Below are positions 57,815 to 64,000 of a stretch of 64,000 nt of DNA, piece after piece. Positions within the stretch are counted from its first letter, which is position 1. Every line of letters starts with the position of its first letter. A program made the translations under genes and the position numbers. The DNA lies in assembly GCA_963682175.1 (NCBI GenBank), contig OY821789.1, forward strand, positions 8,308,001 through 8,372,000. The letters are read 5' to 3'. Under the pieces are notes generated by a model. That model was given only the letters and a program-made list of their open reading frames with translations. It did no database searches and was not told where the DNA came from. The stretch comes from Triglochin maritima. Taxonomy: Eukaryota > Streptophyta > Magnoliopsida > Alismatales > Juncaginaceae.

Positions 57815-58325
57815 CGTACCGCTAAACGTCGTCTGTAAATTACTTAAATCATCAGTGCGAATTACCGTTTTGTTCTTCTCTCATTTCTACTTATATATCT
57901 TTTCATTTCACTCTCCAACCATCACTCTCACTTCATTTTCCTAAAACTCATCAAAAACAATATCTCAGATGCCAGAAAAAGAACCAATAGACGCTCCGAT
58001 ACACTGGAATCAAATAAAAACTCCCATTTATTTTAAGTTAACAAAAAAGAACAAGTAGGAGGCGGTTCCAGTGGATGCCCGCTCCTTGGGGGCGTCCTAG
58101 CCAGATGCCCCAGTAAATATATATTTTTAACTTACTTCACCAGATTCAGACGTTTCGTTAGACATTTTCGTGGTATTGGTACGGGTAGAGTGAGAAATAC
58201 TGAGACAGAAGTCTTAGTTTAAGAGACGAGACGAGTATTAAATGGATTGTGAATGATAAAATGATAATTAAGACGAACGATTTAAGTAAAAACCGGACGA
58301 CGTTTAACAATTCCCTGTATTTTTA
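57815..58325. mobile_element. Small inverted-repeat element with two promoter-like arms
   Basis: TAAACGTCGTCTG..TTACTTAAATC (57822-57852) is matched on the minus strand by TAAACGTCGTCCG..TTACTTAAATC (58268-58302). Further in, both arms have TTTCTCAY-rich, CACTCTCAC- or CTCACTCTACC-like leader DNA followed by an ATG: 57969 on plus (MPEKEPIDAPIHWNQ, 29 codons) and about 58166 on minus (MSNETSESGE then a GTAAGT donor). Family unknown; ends approximate. Confidence 0.45.
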
Positions 58326-60414
58326 CTAGTTTTTGTAATGACACTAGGATCCAAACCCACTGGAATATCTCCAAGAGATAAACTTTTCTCTCATGCGATT
58401 GGAACTGAAATTTTACTCATTACTTTGACCAGCAGCTACATCTTGATCCTAATTAGAATGATAAATTACATCAAAACCTTCTTCCATTGATACTTTCGGT
58501 TATGCTGAATATTGAGTCTTACTTGGAATTTTACTTCAAACTTCAGTTTAGATGAAACTAAACATATAAGGATCAATTTGAATGTTCTCCCCCTGAAAAG
58601 GATGATGTTTGGTAACTTGGGGGTACAAATGTTACTGAGTATCACATCTTAAAAAAATGAATAAATATCATATATGTTCAAAATAAATATATTAAGAAAA
58701 CTTAAATTACAATAACAGAGAAACTCCGACAATGCTGGTTAAGAGAGGTTTTCGGTTGGTGAAGTTATAAGCACTGAAAGATGAGGATAATGTTAGATTT
58801 TGTATTTAGAACTATCTTTAGGTGTAATTAGGTTTATGACTGATATTAATTATAGCTTTTTTAACCTTATAAATATCCATATTCGAGAAAAAAAAGATAT
58901 ATCCAGATATGTATCCATATCCACTTCTTTTTTGAACTTGATATCCATTAAAATCAATATCCAAATCTGTATATGCTAGAAAGAAAATTTTGATATCTAT
59001 ATCCTTTCAATTTCGAACACATTGGATACAAACTCGATAATTTATATCCATTTTCAGCCTTGTTGGTAACTCCAGCTCCAATGTTCACCCCATGGTTCAT
59101 TCAGGAAGAGTTTCTAACATTGGTAAGTGAGTTTACCGACTGCTAATGTTGCAAATCTTGACAGACAGAAACGATCGAGCATTGAGCAAATTTCAAGAGA
59201 TTTCTAGGGAGATCAGGTGGCACTTGGGCTTAGACCTTGGTAATGGGCCGTGTCGGGCCGACCTGGATTCGGCAGGACCGGCATGGCCCGACCCGGCCGA
59301 ACAGGCATGACAGGCCAGAAATCCAACTTGGGCTTGTCTTCGCACTTTTGTCTTCTTCCACTACTTTTCTTCCACATTTAACCTCCTCTTCAAACATTAT
59401 TGCTCCGTTGCCAACAGAGGGGCAAGACAATTTCAATCTAAAACCCTTTTTCTTTTCAGCCTGATTTGCAAGTAGCGTACGAAATAAAAGAAGAATCTCA
59501 GAGTTGAATTTTACCCCTTGATGATCAACAATCTGGATGTCATGAAACACAACAGTGGGTAAACACTTTAAACTGTAAGATAAGAAAGTCAAAACTTTAT
59601 GATGCCATTTTTTTCCTTCGATGGCGCATTTTGACAACAGCTAAGAAGGTACATATGACAACGTATTAGAGAAACGGGAACACCAATTTTGAGAGAATAT
59701 TGATGCCAAACCACCCCCCACCCCCCCCCCCCCCCCCCCCCCAGAGAACAAGAATATTGGGTAGAAGATATTATAATCAGATTGATTACGACTGCAAATC
59801 ACAGAGAATGTCTGGTTATAATTAGCTAGGAGCCCTACAACTTCTACTTCCAAATGACCTTTAAAGCAGCAAAAGTCATGAAGTAATCATTCATATAGAG
59901 AATTCAAAAGAAAAAAAGAAGTTACAAGGCCACTGAAAAATAAAAAACCCGGATGGAAATTCTTCATATTAATAATCAAATCTCAAACATGAGGTGTATG
60001 GTACTTCCGCTCTACAAAGCAGACTTGAGCAGAGGACTTTCATAACAAAGACATGAATCTTAGCGACTCTGTACACCTATAATGTATAGTCAGGTCTTCC
60101 ACCTTCCCAAGCTTAAGCTTCTTATCATACTGTTCCGTCGTGCAACTTTTTCAAAATACAGTTCAGGTTTCAGAGACGGATACTCATGAGCCCAGAACAT
60201 GGAAGTGAACCATGTCTTAACTAATCCAGTCTTCTCAAGTTAACTCAAGCTGGATCTTTTATTGGTGTAGAAATTCTTAATAGTGTACAACACACTGCTG
60301 GTTAGTCGCTGCAATGTAGAAATGGTTATCAAGACAGATGTGATAAGACTTCTTTTTCCACTTTTTGGTCAGCACAAAATTAATTGTCTGTCAGTCTTGA
60401 CAGAGAGTTCATTG
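58326..60414. other. Gene-free intergenic region
   Basis: Contains a TATCCATATCC-rich repeat (58860-59060), a GGGCCGTG/GGCCCGACCCGGCC hAT-like repeat edge (59240-59320) and a run of 22 C (59721-59742). The 3' UTR of the EDR2-like gene should occupy its right end. No supported gene. Confidence 0.5.
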
Positions 60415-63400
60415 CTACGTGATTGCGAGTTGTTGATAATTGCTATAGTCGATCCCGTTCAGGCGTACACAACATAGGACTTGTTCTGGCAATTCTTCAG
60501 CTTTGTTGCCCTGCATGGCAAAATAGTAAGAATTGGCTATTCAGTACTCAAGTACAACTCAGAATATGAGACGTTTCAATATTTTATTTCTGAAACAAAA
60601 CAGACTTAATAGTGAAATGGTACCTGAATTGTCAAGCCAACGTCCAATACGCAAATCTTCAACCTGTCGAGGAACACTTGAAAACCCTTCCTCGAAATGT
60701 AACTAAATCTATGCAAATCCAAATCAATCTCGAAATAATTTTTTCCCTGTCAAAAAAGTAGAGAATAAAATGAAAGTTATTATGAGCCAAACAGCTGCAA
60801 ATTGTGCTCAATTTTTCAAACCCATTTCATGAATTCCAAATTTCCTGAAAGTACAGGTTTAAAGAACAATCAAACTCTGCATGATAGGTTACAACAATAC
60901 CTTGAATAAACAATTTATCGTTCAGACAAACATAGAATAACGAAGTAACAGTTTGTGTCCAAATTGTAAAACGATATTATTTCTTCAAAGAGATGATTCA
61001 GGCCGAAGTCAAGATGCACAATGTTCGGCATATTACAGTTAGTAAAATGGGTATTTAAGGACAAAAAGATTAAGAAAATGTTCACAACATAATTACCGAG
61101 TAAAATTCATGTTGCGGACGTGAAAGTACAGGCTTCTCGTTGTATGCATTCATGAGCTTTCTCTCTGCTGCATTTAAATGAAGATCTTCTACATTACCAA
61201 CACGACCTAATATCTTCAACCTTTCCCGGAAAGGTGAAATGGTGTCCATAGGGAAACCTTTAACCTTTTCTACTTCATCATCAATTAGTTTCTGTTACAA
61301 AGAAGCACACACAAATCAGTAACAAGGTACTTAGAAAAAGGAGTGTCCTCTAATTCTTAACTAAATCATGGATGAACAAAAGAGTAGTAGTGGGTCACAA
61401 TGTACGATAAGGTTCACATAAACAAACCATCATTATGAGTACGATTAATATTAAGTTGAAGAAAGGAATATAATTGGTTTTAATGCTGTTGCAATAGCTT
61501 TAGTTTTAAAGTGGACGAGGTTCAAAAAAAATCACCACAACTGCAGTTCCAAATGGCCATGGATGCTTAACAGGAATCATGGTACATCGTGAATAGCCAA
61601 ATTCCAATTGAATGAAATATTTAGGAGTCGTCAATGCAAATCAACTCAAATCCTGGATCTTCGAATTGAGAGAGGGTACTACGTTCAACAACATGTTCAG
61701 TTTGAATTACACAAATACCAATTCTGTACTCTAATAACTATTTCACAAATCAATGTTAAACAAATTAGTCCTTCAATTAACATAGAAATTATAAATACAA
61801 ATAATATAACATGATAACAATAAGCAAATCCCATAATTTGTATAGGATTGTGGGACATACTCTTATACTCTCCTGGAAATGAGAAGGGACCTCCTTTGAG
61901 AAAGTTTCTGAAATTTTGAAATATAATACAAAACTCATTCCCTCTCCATCAGTTTCAGTCTGGAAGATTGCAGGTGGATATAATGGAACCTGATGATAAC
62001 ATACAGAATGATTTGTACCAAAAACATTAAAAAGGTGAACTCAATAATCACATAACATAATGAAAAATCTGTTAAAAATGAAAATAATAAGACTATAAGT
62101 AAAAGTAAATCATCCCTAAACATTGAAGCATGATCATGAAAATCTGAGCTGGTACTAGATGGTAACTGATTGCATTAGACAGGGGGAGAAACAACTTGAA
62201 GATCAAAAAGACACTTTGAAATGTATGTTCATAAATTTCTAGGATCCATGACCTATTGACCTATAATTCCCTTCTCTTTCTTCCAAGTTAATAAGAGTAG
62301 AATCAACATGACCATTTTATCATGTTTCTGCAAAGAAAACATTTCTATTTAGGGTGTGATTGGTTTGCAAGAAAAATTAATGACGTTCTGGAAATCCAGT
62401 TCTAATAGTCCCACAATCTTATAATTGTGTACTTGGTATGACTTCCTCCGCTTCCACCCCAAAGTGAAGGGAAGACATGAAACTAGAGTTCCAAAAGTTC
62501 TTTGACTTCCTCCAAATAAATCACACTTAATGTGATAACATTATATTGGCAACAAACAACCCAACGATAGGCACATTCAATGGAAACTTATGAGAAATTA
62601 GAAGTTGGTGGTCACAACGTAGCACATGACCAATTTCTCTTAAAATGAATTTGCACAATGATAACATGACACTCATCTATACTTCCACAATACAAACAAC
62701 TAGAGGGCTAAGATTTGGTATCATACTAATGATTGTTTTAAATGGTTTATCATACTAATGAAATCACAAGTTCATGTGATATTTTTTATGGTATTGTTTA
62801 AACAAATTGATTTTCCTGTGAGAAAAAACAATTTCTTGCTCAATCCATAACAACTTCACAAGACGGTTGGTGGTAAATTTAGAGAAATATTTATCTTATC
62901 CACAATAACACAAGCTTCCATGATCCATCCAAAATGGACATGATAACAAACAAGTTAAGATGGTTTATCAAAAAGGTTTGGAATAGCAAACTCTGATCCC
63001 TGTGATTGGAATACTGAAAATTAGCAAGATCCAATAACTAACATTGTGGCAAAACTTACTTTATAAGCATTTTCTTCATGTATTGTCTACAATGAAGCAT
63101 AATAAAATATTCTTGCCAGTGCCATATAAGTGAGCGGCTTCTCTCAAGTTACCAAGGAACATATTAAAAACATTTCATTAAGCAAAAGTAGTTAAAGGTT
63201 GAAGCACCTGAACATTTACTACAAGGATGGTTGGAAACTTGCCGGATGGGTCCACATCAGGGAGCTCCACAAACCGTGCAATGTGATCAATTTTCTGCTG
63301 GCATAAGAAAACATCAACCCCAAAAGGATAATAGGCTGCATAACTCGGAGCAAGTTCTTTCTTCTTGTCCCTGGTAAATATATAAAAATATAGACTAAGT

Positions 63401-64000
63401 CACAGAATAATAGATTTCATACTTCAAAAGTAAAACATTTGATAGGTAAAAGGCAATGCAGATCAAGCCTGTAAAAGAATAAATAAATAAAAAGGTAGAA
63501 CGCAAAGCACAGTACCTCAAATAATTCTGCCCACGGACCTTGAAGGTACCAGGATCAATACAAGACCAGCTATCGGGCATCTTCTTTTCTAGAAGGCAGA
63601 ATTGGACCTGAGTACCTGCTATAGGTCGATCTATAATACTCTTCATAGAATCTAGCAACAACAAGGAAAGTGATCAGGCTCTCACTTAACGATTTCATAA
63701 ACTTTACTGGTGTAACCAGAAACATGATACTGATGCTTACTTGAAGTAGCAGAATGCCCCTCCGTGGACTTCCATTTAAAGGAAAGTCGAAAGGATGTTT
63801 TTTTCTTTGAGTTTGGTGGACTCTCGCTCAAAGATCTTCTCTTCTCTAATGTGGGTGCAGCGGGTGCAAGACATGGCAACCAATTGTTGGGTAGAATACC
63901 ACAATCCAACAAACTGCCGACTCCACTTCCTGCACTTTCATTTGCATAAGATACAGCAGACTTTTCATCACATAAAGATTCACTATTATGATTTCCATGA
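60415..64000 (-). CDS. EDR2-like protein, DUF1336 domain (3' part of gene)
   Basis: Seven exons in transcript order: >64000-63741, 63651-63516, 63370-63208, 61989-61861, 61291-61097, 60746-60624, 60510-60415. All junctions are GT/AG and in phase, giving 366 residues and a stop; the 5' part lies beyond the window. A Ser-rich region ([16 protein letters not shown]) precedes the conserved domain: [85 protein letters not shown] and [16 protein letters not shown]. This is the EDR2 C-terminal (DUF1336) domain. Arabidopsis EDR2 also has PH and START domains and limits pathogen-induced cell death; many plant relatives have DUF1336 alone. Which type this is cannot be told from the part seen. Confidence 0.93.

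Noticed and set aside
62340..62500. GGGTGTGATTGGTTTGC in the large EDR2-like intron as a Tourist-type element end
   Set aside because: Only one end seen; no matching inverted end or duplication found.

Overview
This is a window of nuclear DNA from a flowering plant, almost certainly a eudicot. The spliced genes have short exons with GT/AG introns in AT-rich DNA. The retroelements, Mutator-like elements (MULEs), ALP1/Harbinger remnant and small inverted-repeat elements are all of plant type. I cannot name the species. No tRNA, rRNA or CRISPR array was seen.

Layout, left to right. The left edge holds the first 54 codons of a minus-strand gene whose protein starts like a plastid precursor (1-163). 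From 164 to about 10 kb lie old repeats: a foldback element (about 370-1350), small GC-rich hAT-like repeats (about 1709-2590), a decayed antisense LTR split by a 1.45 kb solo LTR (3120-5525), an ALP1/Harbinger transposase pseudogene (6556-7130) and a MULE with terminal inverted repeats (TIRs) over 500 bp long (about 8055-9985). Two well-resolved convergent host genes follow: a two-exon F-box/kelch gene matching SAGL1 (10419-12952, +) and an 11-exon MFSD12-like transporter gene (13710-17257, -). A long-LTR element (20327-31433) is split by a recent Athila-like gag-protease retrotransposon with LTRs that look identical (21259-29906). The right edge holds the 3' part of an EDR2-like (DUF1336) gene (60415-64000, -).

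The centrepiece is 31787-57680, a MULE bounded by a 9-bp target-site duplication (TTTTCATTA) and imperfect TIRs. It carries a complete-looking three-exon transposase (+) and, converging on it, a long passenger gene (-) coding for a plant mobile domain, a highly charged coiled coil and a Ulp1/C48 cysteine protease domain. That passenger is cut by a tandem Copia array, LTR-internal-LTR-internal-LTR (37505-54756), flanked by the 5-bp duplication TCTTC. Taking the array out conceptually brings the two halves of the passenger into one reading frame, so the insertion is later than the MULE. Both Copia polyproteins are intact and identical. The non-coding parts of the MULE (transposase intron, the gap between the two genes, passenger intron 2) are filled with minisatellites built on a TCCGGA/GTCCGG core.

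A theme across the window is that several unrelated element families carry iterated CpG-containing palindromes: CGGTCGACCG in three LTR families, an ACCGCCAATTGGCGGT type in the Athila-like LTR, TCCGGA in the MULE, and GGATCGCGG...CCGCGATCC in the foldback element.
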